64,000 nt of DNA from Gymnopus androsaceus JB14 (taxonomy: Eukaryota; Basidiomycota; Agaricomycetes; Agaricales; Omphalotaceae). The stretch is from contig ML769398.1 of NCBI GenBank assembly GCA_009733575.1, positions 1-64,000 of the forward strand. The letters run 5' to 3'. A model generated the notes under the pieces. That model saw nothing but the letters and a program-made list of their open reading frames with translations, searched no databases and was not told the DNA's origin. Each line of letters starts with the position of its first letter. Position 1 is the stretch's first letter. Position numbers and translations under genes: made by a program. This document shows, piece by piece, positions 22,601 to 31,799 of the stretch.

Positions 22601-24553
22601 TATATGTATCTTTTCAGATATATCATCTGGAGACAGAAGACTTTGGATTGCATGACAAGCTCCCTGGATATCAAGTTCTGTTGAGCATACAATTGGGCTC
22701 ACATCTGCAGGTAAGTATAGTCTAGGCAAATCACCAAATTCATCATGTTGCACAGTAACAACACCAGATTTGAGTGATGGAAAACATTCAGTGAACATTC
22801 CAATATCTGCTCCTGGGTTATCAGTGAAGCCCAAGATAGGTTCTTCAAGTCCATGCTCTCGGAGTGATTTGACAATTCCTTCCAATCCTTCTCTACAGTG
22901 AGCATGAGCCTTTGTGGGTGTAAATGCCTGGTACCTAATTTGCTCAAACTCATTTACAACAGTGAAGAGTCCTCTAAACATTGGTTCACCACTAAGTTTC
23001 ATCAGGAACTTTGGAACTTTGAATGAATGATCCCATTTGATTATACGGCTTGTCAGTGCACTCATTGACTGATCAAGAATTGGCCTGATATGTTCAACGA
23101 AACTAGTGTAGATGGAGTTGAGGTACCATCGTGATGGATAGAAGCCATTGTATCCTTGTTTATCATTAAAAGCAGGAAAGGGTTGATAAAGGTTTCTTGG
23201 AAGGTTTTCCTTGTCCTGTTTCTGATTTTCAAAAGCAACTAAGCGCAGATATTGCAGCTCACGCAGATCATGCTCACGGACATGCAGTTCACGAAGTAGC
23301 ATATTCCATACATTTGCATTAATCCAATGTGCCATTCCCGCCCGAATCAGGGCAAGTAGATTCTTATCAATTCCACTGCGATGAGTGAGAAATGCAGGGA
23401 ACTCTGCAACTAGCTCAGGGCTAAGCTGTTCCATGATCTTGGGATCTAAGCAGTTTAGACTTTTCTTACATGTTCTACAGAAAAGTCGTCTTGTAAGAAT
23501 ATAATAGTTCCGTGTCAATCCAATAATACGTCTTGCCACTGGATTATCATTCCATCCTTTGACTGACATTGGTTTTGTCTTATAGCCTGCACAAGAAGAA
23601 TTGGGACACTTAATGCTTTCCTTTTCCCCTGCTTCATCTGGAAGCCACAGAAATATATCAGGATAGCAAAGACTATGTGGACTAAGCTCCTGAGGCTTTT
23701 TTTTGGCCTCTTTGAGTGAAAAATAAGGGGCTTTGGCATATATAAAGAACAATCCATGCCTATAGCACTCAGGTCCTCTACCTGACTCAAGTTCCTTGTC
23801 AACTTGATCTTTTACACTTTTCAGATAAGTATCTATAAGCCCAGAGGTTTGACTGTTATCCTCCTCATCAGGCTTAGGTGCATCTTGCTCTGGATCTGTA
23901 ATCTCATCCTCCAGTGTCAAACTTTCATCAATAGCATCTGGGTTATCCAGAAATGCAAAAGGGAATTGTTGCTGCAGTGACTCTAATGATCTGGATTGAG
24001 ATCCCATATCAGCTAAAGTTAAAACAGTCAGTTTAGAACTTGTAGTGGAAACAGTCAAAAATGAGAATACAAACCATCAATTTGCATCTCATTCTGAGCA
24101 TCATCTGGTGTGGGTCAGTTGAACAGTGCTCTGTATATTAAATGATTACACATACCATCAATCACCATTGCATTTTGTGTAATAGCACTAGCTGGAGCTA
24201 CAGGGGTTTGATTCTGCCTTTGAGCTTGTATATCTAATTTAAATCAGTAAAGAGATGGTGATATGCAGTATTTACTCCAATACACACTGAAGATTGGAAA
24301 CAGATGAGCTTGATTTCCAACAGCATTGCCAGGCAAGTTAGTTCCAGTCACAAAAGATTCATTCACTGCATTAAAGTTTACAGATTAAGCAAGGCTGGCA
24401 AAGTGAAGCTAATTGATTCAAAAACATACATCGATTCCTTGAGTTTCTTCTACTACTAGATCCTGATCCAACAGGTCGACCTGCATTCTTCCGGAGGCCT
24501 CCGGCATTGTGATCAGGTGCATTCTTAGACCCAATAGGCCTTCCTCCTGACAT
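19619..24553 (-). pseudogene. Transposase-like protein with nested WRN/RNase D-type 3'-5' exonuclease, five exons
   Basis: Gene model on the minus strand: exons 24553-24430, 24365-24288, 24233-24156, 24104-24075 and 24012-19619, all with GT-AG introns in phase 1. Leaving out the 283-bp insertion at 20205-20487 plus one TA gives 1,472 codons and a stop. The N-terminus has two AT-hook-like GRP motifs (GGRPIGSKN, AGRPVGSG). A zinc-binding CPNSSC..CRTC region lies near residues 239-285. Transposase-like acids are D431 (WDHSFK), D501 (FTDNPG) and E1066 (RGTNSVEG). Between them, residues about 570-730 form a complete DEDDy exonuclease: FDMEWE, GRNIGADL, YAALDAYV. An acidic linker follows (about 866-895), and a C-terminal CQVC..C..C cluster (near 19640-19710) ends the protein. 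The transposase assignment is inference from the D-D-E spacing and the GTNxxE motif; the exonuclease motifs are directly visible. Apart from the insertion I see no stop, so it may have been active recently. Confidence 0.8.
20205..20487. mobile_element. 283-bp MITE, family CATCAGCAAA (copy 2), inside the exonuclease-transposase gene
   Basis: Termini CATCAGCAAAACATG and (complement) CATCAGCAAACCCTG, flanked by TA at 20203-20204 and 20488-20489. Subterminal repeats are variants of GCGCTGGCCAG and GAGCTCCAG. Removing the element with one TA joins HLQAYHV to KWLSRQNTRDSM in frame, which confirms both boundaries and the 2-bp duplication. The element carries stops in the gene's frame. I tried the GT and AG sites near its ends and found no splice that restores the frame. 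Confidence 0.9.
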
Positions 24554-24819
24554 TATACTTATCGGTTCCGAGAGATCGTAAGATCAGTTATGAGTACTTG
24601 TGCTGGTAATAACAAGCACGAGCAGGAGGGAGATGGTAAGATTGCGCACGCGGCATCAGACAAACAAGCGTGCATGCATGCTGTGGGTCTCCGGAGCGCC
24701 CAAGAGGTTATAACAACTAAAAAAGGCATATGTATCATATAAAACTCATAATGTTAATGAGTCATAAGGCTTATCAGCTGAGTAAACAGTAGTTTGTCAT
24801 TATCCTATTTAAGTTGTTA

Positions 24820-24843
24820 TTAACACCCAAATAAGGGTGTTAA
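24820..24843. repeat. Perfect hairpin TTAACACCC-N6-GGGTGTTAA
   Basis: A 9-bp stem with a 6-base loop (AAATAA) lies about 270 bases upstream of the exonuclease-transposase start and just before the repeat arm at 24870. It could be a structured site within the same element or a coincidence. Confidence 0.6.
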
Positions 24844-24869
24844 CCGGTTCCAGGCACGAAACGAAAGCC

Positions 24870-25617
24870 TTTTAAGCAATTAAATATATAGATGTTCTGT
24901 AATCAAAAGCAGACATTCCACTTGCTTGATAAATCATCTATAGATCAAAGTTGTAAGTAATTGCGCGAAATAAGCGCTTAAATAAGCGCCGAACCGCGTG
25001 GGTGCCTGTGAACTGCGTACAATCAAAAACCTGTTGATGGGGTCAAATCATATTCATCAAGAGTATAACAGATTACCTCCTAAGTTTGCTACACTTAAAC
25101 ATGAGTCTGAATAACTTCAGTGAGCTGTTCCGAGATGTAAGTTAAGGTCAATAAGATATTAAGAAGCTTCTTCTAATAAGAATACATTAAGTGAGTCCAA
25201 TAAGAACAATGAAATAGTATAAGTTGAGCAACATTGAGTGATAAGACTAAGTATAAAGACAGGTGAATAATGAGATAACTAAGATGTTTTTTAGATACCA
25301 CTACTTATGATAGGCACCCTCAGGCTACCTCAGGTTACCTCAGGTTGCTCAGGCAGCCTCAGGTTTACTCAGGTTCACTCAGGGTAGCTGAGGGTAGCTC
25401 AGGCTACCTCAGGTTGACATAGGTTACCTATAACCACCTGAAAAGGCCAAGGAAAAAGGGATAAACCTGGATGACCTGGGCAGCCAGTACCTGGCAGCCT
25501 AGGTGACCTGGGCAGCCTAGGTGACCTGGCAGCCTAGGTGACCTAGGCTTCCTAGGTAGCCTAGGCACCCAAAGGAAAGCCTTTGATAACCCAGGGCCCA
25601 GACCATTTTTGCTGATG
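24870..25617. repeat. Right arm of TIR element, direct-repeat copy B
   Basis: Nearly identical to 1911-2597, ending at the same terminal TTTTTGCTGATG at 25617. The corresponding left half and left terminus are not found nearby. The arm begins about 320 bases upstream of the exonuclease-transposase gene, so gene and arm may belong to one larger, left-truncated autonomous element; this is inference. Its terminus cuts into a KOW-domain gene on the right. Confidence 0.85.
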
Positions 25618-26706
25618 GAGGTGAAAGAGTTCGAAGACCTTGACTGTTCTTTTCCAGAATTTGCCCATGATTGCATTCAACAACAGAAACATCGCGGATA
25701 TTGCAAGTTGTTGTGTGAGCTGGGATGCCTGAACTGTTACCATCAGTCGGATGTAGAATGTTGCTAGAAGAAAGGGTCGTTGAAGAGAATGAGATGTCAA
25801 TGACGCTATTTGGATTCAGCGTGACTATGAGGGACAGCGCTTGGATCCAAACACTGATGCTAGGCCTGTGTAAGGGATGCATGAAAACACTTGTGATAAG
25901 TCCCTCAGAGTTTGCCAACTCCAGCTTTCTTTCCTTGATAGTTGACACATCTCCCCGTTGGATCCACTGTATTTCTTTGAGATTGTGAACAGTTGGAGCC
26001 AATCTAGCTGTCTGGCCCACAACAACTTTCTTCACCAGGTGACGGTATGCAACTGAGCGGACATCTACCAATTGCCGTTCCTCTTTGAAGGCAACATCGC
26101 ACACCAGGTTGTTCACTTGGAGAATTACGCCTTCCAAGCCATCTGCACGTCTACCCAGATCCTCCTCCCAATGCATAGCAGGTAACGCTGCTGGCATACT
26201 AGAGCCTGTCAAGATTACAATCTCATTCTCCCGAAAGGCCCAAGACTTGAGAGGAGGAATTCTTCCCAGGAGTTCTCGAGCTGCAATGCTCATGAAAAGT
26301 GCAAGATCCTGATCTGGGACTTGGAGCGCTAAGTCCAGGTGCTCAATCTTGACTTTGGCCAAGACAAATCCTCCCCGGAATAACTGCCCATTGAATTTAT
26401 AAAGCCTCTTAACATTTTCTTGATGGACACTTTGGCTCTGTGCAGATTGCATGTGGTTGATTAACCTCTTTAGAGTCTATAACAGACCAGGCCTGAAGAG
26501 GTGAGAGGCTAAAGTTGATTGGAAGCGGGCCTTTGGGAGGACAAGGAGCTTTGGGAGGACAAGGAACTTTGGAAGGACTGGGATAGTTGATGCAAGGCAC
26601 AACTATGAGTAGGCGGATGCGAGAATTGTTGATCATATTGAAATCGCCATTGTCCATGACAACTCCCAAATCTCCTTTGTACAGACCCAACTTGATGATC
26701 ACCCAT
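25618..26706 (-). pseudogene. Spt5-like KOW-domain protein, truncated
   Basis: Minus-strand frames read VIIKLGLYKGDLGVVMDNGD, a KOW-type motif of transcription elongation factor Spt5 relatives, then (after a likely intron or frameshift near 26450) YKFNGQLFRGGFVLAKVKIE, AFRENEIVILTG and VDVRSVAYRHLVKKVVVGQT, resembling further KOW units with connecting strands. The C-terminus runs into the TIR arm that ends at 25617, so the 3' part is missing. Many basidiomycetes carry Spt5-like KOW proteins near transposons; this looks like one of them. No NGN domain is visible here. Confidence 0.55.
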
Positions 26707-26818
26707 GTTCCACTGCAGAATGTCTTTTGAGGATCAGTTGGAAGTGAGTTCCATTCAAGGCCAAAGAGTCATCATAGTCCCAAATATCCTCAACGTGCTG
26801 ATATATGGGCATGGCTAG

Positions 26819-27566
26819 CACTAGATGTTGCTAGGCTTTTGCAAAAGATCACAATAAGTGTTGTGAGCCGTTTTGCAAAAGATCCTGATAACTTTTAGCA
26901 CTGACATTTTGGAATAGGAATATATGGCTAGATGATTTGCCAACCATATTTGGAGTATTATGTAATCAGGTCAGGTGAGGTTAGGGTTAGGGTTAGGGTT
27001 AGGGTATATTGTCCAAATTAGCATGTTGAAGCAATATTTTGCAAAATATTATGATTATGTTAGGGTTAGGGTTACCAAAAAGAGTATTTAAGCAATGTTT
27101 TGGTCAGATCTTGTTAGGGTTAGCACTTGGAGATCTGATCAAAACATTGCCAAACTATGGGTTAGCATTGGTTAGGGGTTAGGGGGTTAGGGTTTGGGGT
27201 TGAGGATGATATGGGGGTGTGGGGGCTTGCCCCCCACTGTTAAAATATGAAGGATTAGGGTTAGGATAATTAGGGTATAGGGGTGAAATAAGGTTATGGT
27301 TGGATAGCCATCACTACTACAGGGTAGGGGGGGGTGTCAGTTTTTTCCCACGGGCCCTCCTTCACCCGCTATAGCCATTTCTATTTTAGACAATTATGGT
27401 GATTTTATTGTTATCTATTTACCAAATATTCTGCAACACAATCTACCTATTCCAAATATTTGGTGAATGCTTCCAAAATATCAGTGCTAAAAGTTATCGG
27501 GATCTTTTGCAAAACGGCCCATGACACTTATCATGATTTTTTGCATTAAGCTGGCAGAATCAGCTG
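26819..27566. mobile_element. TIR element T2, 748 bp, carrying TTAGGG repeats
   Basis: The left arm (CACTAGATGTTGCTAGGC, then TTTTGCAAAAGATCACAATAAGTGTTG and GCCGTTTTGCAAAAGATCCTGATAACTTTTAGCACTG) is repeated in complement at the right end (CAGCTGATTCTGCCAGC, GCAAAAAATCATGATAAGTGTC and the same following segment). The arms span roughly 100-150 bp. Its termini match those of the elements starting at 8546 and 34526. The interior has telomere-type repeats and no ORF. No clear target duplication was seen. Confidence 0.7.
26976..27270 (+). repeat. Interstitial TTAGGG telomere-type repeats
   Basis: Four perfect tandem TTAGGG units at 26981-27004, two more near 27060, and scattered or degenerate units (TTAGGGTTAG, TTAGGGGTTAGGGGGTTAGGG) to about 27270. 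TTAGGG is the common telomere repeat of filamentous fungi. Here it lies wholly inside a TIR element. Confidence 0.9.
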
Positions 27567-28525
27567 ATTCCAGAGCCTACCTTATTCTGGATTGCGACAC
27601 AGTCAGTGGGATTTCAGTGTTCATTCATCTTCACGACAGTGATATAGTGGGTGAAATTTGTACCGCATGGGTTGATTATCACTACGTCCACCGCTGCGAC
27701 ACCTTGCCCATGCGTTTTCTCCATGAATCTGTCATCGGCAACAAAGGTAAAAAGTCGTACTACACTTTCAAGCTAGGGTATTCTCCAAGGTACTCACCAG
27801 AAGAGGAACGCACATGGTCCCGTCCAACCTCAAAACCTATTCCGGAGCCTCCGATGCCTATTCCAATTTCATCTCCATATTTTTCCCTTGAGGCGCCTGG
27901 AGCAGCAGGTATCCCTGCCAACTTTTGGTTACTAGATCGTCGTATATGGCACACTTTGGGGAATCGGGAACTCTACGTTGCTCATGCAGATAGAACAGAG
28001 GACCTGCGCCTTTCTATCATGCATTTCGGTACCAGGGCAGTTGCTTTCCAAGCTCAGCAAACTTGGGCTGGAAGCCATAGCCAGAAAAGTGAATTCACTG
28101 TTATTCACCCTAGTATTATCACCCAGAGCCCGTGGAGTTGCCAGATTAAAAGAAGTGAAGCCTCCAATGGGTTGTATCTCATATGCAACCTCGAACCACA
28201 TATTGGTAAGCTTGCGTAATGTGTACGGTTTACGAAGTCTGCAGACAGCCCCCAGGCAGACCTTTGGAAACTTCAATTTGTAAAATAGACACTTAGGGTG
28301 GCAATGTCTCATGCAGAAGAAGTCCTTGACGAACACATCACAACAACTAAGGATCATTTTGTCGAAGTCCATGAAGCTATCCAGACTAAGGAAAAAGCCA
28401 ACAAATTGATGTGTCAGCTGAGGAATAGCGCACAGGCTCCTCTCAACAGCTATGAAATCAATGAACATGGTCAAGTTGTGAAAACAGCCACTAAAAGCGG
28501 ACCCCAACCAAAGAAGCCGGAGTAG
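27567..28525 (+). CDS. Unidentified ORFs, possibly one spliced or broken gene
   Basis: A frame of about 215 codons (27567-28219; the ORF begins inside the T2 element) reads AYLILDCDTVSGISVFIHLH, a Pro-rich patch, and HIGKLA near its end. A second frame continues GLRSLQTAPRQTFGNFNL to 28283, and a third, 28298-28525, begins MAMSHAEEVLDEHITTTKDH and is rich in charged residues. The segments look like one coding sequence split by frameshifts or an intron. I do not recognise the family. The HIGKLA segment faintly resembles connectors in KOW proteins, so it may be an inverted part of the neighbour at 25618-26706. Confidence 0.35.
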
Positions 28526-29743
28526 ATTTTTTTCAGTTGTCTCACAAGCATTGTATATTACATAGTAATTCAACGTTTATTGATCATAAAATTGCTTTGA
28601 CTACTAAAAATTGGGGTTGATCGATTAACTATGCTTTGACAGATGGTGAGATTGTCCAAAACAACATTAAACTAATATGATTCATCCACCAATGCACTTG
28701 CATTAATGAGAATCTCTTGAACAAGAGCAATATGACCTTCATGCTCCACCACCATTGCTGAAAGACACTCAAAATAAGTGAGGCAAACTACTAAGAACTG
28801 GCCAACTTACTTTCCCGAGGTCCCAAGTCAACGTGACAATACACTAGATGAATGTGTTCAGAAGGTTTAACTGGGAATAAATGCAGTGGTTATACCTCGC
28901 TGGAGTCCCGTCATTTTGAGTTGGAAGCAAGAGAATCACTGAGTGAGGTTGAGAGGGTGGCAGTTTTAAGCAAGTTCTGGGGTTCAACAAGTCCTATCCT
29001 GCCGTGCTTTTATAATGTTGAAGCCTGTGATCATCGGAGATCTGACTATTGAGATCTCTTCTACAAGATATAAGTTACCTACCTGAACAAGATGAAAGAA
29101 ACTAGCTAAGATAAAGGTGCTCCAGGAGGTAGTCGCACACTTGAAGTGACGGTTTGAGTTAGAATTAGATTTTGTGTAGTTTGCTAGAATTCAATCCCGT
29201 TGTTCCGTCCATTTAAACCTATAAATTTGGTGAGCATACCGACATCACTATAAATGTCTGAACTCATTTGTCCAATTTAAAGCCAATAAACTTATTAGTG
29301 TCCTCTCTGAATTGGTGATTTAAGTATGAATTGACATGCTAAATATGACTATGTAATTTTTGTGAGGCATTTTTGGATGTGTACAAAAGTCAAAAAATTA
29401 ATGGTCAAACAAAGACAAAGATTACATCTTACTTGTACCTCAGTTATGAACATTTCATAGGACCCAATAATTTATTTATGAGCTTTGGCAGGATCATCGT
29501 GCTCTTATAAATTGCTTCTAGCATTTCTTAGCAGCCCTCAGGACCTTCAGTAGATGGTCACGAGCCAATGCCATTCTCAATTGAGGCCTCTATGTTCTAC
29601 CCTGCTCTATGTCCTTAATTTCATGATCAATACAAGTTCTTAGATGGTATTGATTTCAGCATATATACTGTTGTATGATGCATGTAATCCAAATGAGCAA
29701 TTTCACAATATATATTGTAGTATGAATTGGTAAGTAAGAACTG
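28526..29743. other. No gene recognised
   Basis: AT-rich intergenic sequence. The longest frame (28852-29052) is not protein-like beyond its length. No repeat structure noticed. Confidence 0.5.
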
Positions 29744-30574
29744 TTAATCCAAACAAGCGTATGCCACCATCTGCAAATCCTCCAGTTGAGCTTTGGCGTC
29801 GCGGAGACATCCAACCTGATGGGCAGCATGAGTGCACCTCCGAGATAACAACTGCAGGGCCTTGTGAAACTGCTCCATCCGCACATCCATTTCCCCAACG
29901 TCTTCCAAAAGCTGACAACCTTTGTCTTCAACCTGCTGAGAATGTTCCCAAAGCTGGAGTCCCATCCATGTAGGTGCACCGTTCTCAAGAATTCTACCAA
30001 GCTCGGTTGTCCTGTGGTCTAGACTATTTATTAGATATGAGCTTACTGAAGTCAAATAAAAACTTACATTGAATGTGAGCCCAGTCCTCATTGCAGAGAG
30101 AGTCAAGGGAGGTGTCACAATCATCCATGCTCTCCCAAGTCGTGAAAATATCCACTGGAAGTTTGTTGACTGGTCCGCCCCAGGAGGGACAGTAACTCAT
30201 AAACCAATTGCATGGATTTCCTCAGCGATTATCCCAGCCATTGTCATCTCTGCCTTCCAACCACTCATATCGCACTTGTGTGGGGACACCACTGTAAGGC
30301 AGAGCTGTATACAACTTATTGGATTCATACTCAGTGCTATCCGAGTCTGTCCTTGAGTCTGAGGTGTGCTTGAGGATGGAGTCACTGTCGGATTGCTGGC
30401 TTGATACACTTGAGTTAGTTGGAGGGGGTCAATCACGGAGTCATCATATGACTCAGGGCTCGAGGGAATAACATCCAACGGTTGATAATCCATGATGGAG
30501 TAAGCGAGTGAGTGGAAGGAAGGGATTTTTGTACCTTCGCATGGCTGTGTGGTACGGCTAATTGATTGATGCAT
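29744..30574 (-). pseudogene. Unidentified two-exon gene with one in-frame TGA
   Basis: The first exon starts at 30574 (or the internal ATG at 30493, MDYQPLDVIPSSPESYDDS). It runs through a Ser/Thr/Pro-rich stretch and a hydrophobic segment to a TGA at 30197-30195, after which the same frame continues VTVPPGADQSTNFQWIFSRL to about 30066. A GT-AG intron is likely there, and the second exon reads TELGRILENGAPTWMGLQLW and a Gln/Leu-rich helical, coiled-coil-like tail to 29744. The TGA sits where an Arg codon would fit. It lies upstream of and divergent from the KDZ transposase, so it could be an accessory gene of that element. Family unknown. Confidence 0.4.
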
Positions 30575-30749
30575 AATAGCAACAATTGGGCCATGGATTC
30601 CTCAGGGTAAGGAGACTATGAGAACAAAACAGTAACAAGTATATTGAGCACAGATTTATCTCAGCGCGCTGGACTAGGGCAAGATAACACTGTTCATCCT
30701 CCTTGTAGATTGCCTCTGTGTTTTGCCGCGGGCCATCCCTGTATGTGAA

Positions 30750-31082
30750 TCAGTAAAAATTTAAGAGACGATATATGCAAGATAAGTGAATGAACATAGA
30801 TTTTTGGCCATTGAACCTATGTCTCTCCCATTCAGCGGCATATTCTTGATGACGAGCTATCATGCGTTCTTGCTCCCTAGCCTCTTGACGAGCTGTCTTG
30901 TGCATTTTGTGAAGAATTTCTGGCATCAAGATTAAGCCTTGGTTGGTCGCCTCATTGCAATAATAGGAGCTAGAAACTCCATGAGTATTCTGAATGGTCA
31001 AGTTGATAAAGATACTGCAGTCGTGTCTCAATGGGTAGCAATTTGTGCGCAATTTCAAGGCGGCATTCCTGATGAGCTTCAA
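30750..31082 (-). CDS. Unidentified short ORF
   Basis: 110 codons with a charged helical patch (TARQEAREQERMIARHQEYA). No family recognised. It may be an exon of the gene at 29744-30574 or spurious. Confidence 0.25.
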   Translation of the reverse strand: MKLIRNAALKLRTNCYPLRHDCSIFINLTIQNTHGVSSSYYCNEATNQGLILMPEILHKMHKTARQEAREQERMIARHQEYAAEWERHRFNGQKSMFIHLSCIYRLLNFY

Positions 31083-31348
31083 TTAGAGTATTGACCATGC
31101 TGTCAATGTTTGAGAACTTGGTTTTGAGTTGAAAGGTCCTCAGAGGATATTGTGTTCAGCGGATCCAGTGATGTTGAGGCTGCACCAGTATTCTAGGTAA
31201 CCTGCCATGGTGAGGATGAGGGTGGAAGGGTGAAAGTGCAGAGGAATTTGCAATAGCGGCATCCGCATTGATAGGGGGCATGTGGAAACCTTACAAATAT
31301 TTATTATACTGTAGGGAACATTACCATAGATAATGCTCCAGTAAACAT

Positions 31349-31512
31349 GGCGCTGTAGGGTAACAGTTAACCTTAGGCTTCACAGTAAAGTTCTTTCAAG
31401 TGATGTTATGCCTAGCTGTGAGTTCGAATCTCGCCAGCACTGTATGAAATCTGCAAAAATTGACAGTTTTTTTGCCGGTTTGTGCTAGTTTTTTTTTTTT
31501 TTTTTTTTTTTT
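31349..31512 (+). other. tRNA-like gene or tRNA-derived SINE with T-rich tail
   Basis: 31349-31441 can fold as a tRNA. The acceptor GGCGCTG pairs with CAGCACT (one mismatch), the D-arm GGGT pairs with ACCT, and the anticodon stem is TAGGC/GCCTA. The T-arm is GTGAG-TTCGAAT-CTCGC with a perfect B-box GTTCGAATC. The anticodon loop is 31 bases, which would need an intron of about 24 bases after a CAC anticodon. It is followed at 31489-31512 by 24 T. The weak D-loop and long loop suggest a SINE or decayed tRNA rather than a working tRNA-Val. Confidence 0.4.
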
Positions 31513-31799
31513 CAGCATGTGTGAGCTATTGGAATAGTCACATGAAGTGACTCAACTGCGTTTACATCTTACACATTTTTTTAATTCATAGAAATCTTGT
31601 TTTGCTTTGCTTGCGGGAATATTATGGTTGTTGGGCAATTGGAATCTGTCAAGCAAGCTGCTCTATGTGGTTGCAAACGAGTAGCAGCCTCAGACAGCCA
31701 ATTGAAATATGCCAAAACCAAGGCTGGTCATCAAACAAACAACCGTGTTCATGTCAAGGAGGATTTTGAGGTTGTGCATTCCAGGGGGGGGTAGGATCG

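Noticed and set aside
26976..27270. A true chromosome end
   Set aside because: The TTAGGG units are short, degenerate and enclosed by TIR arms with non-telomeric sequence on both sides.
27932..28573. 213-codon minus-strand ORF
   Set aside because: Overlaps plus-strand frames that look more protein-like; no family match, so it is likely a shadow, though this is not certain.
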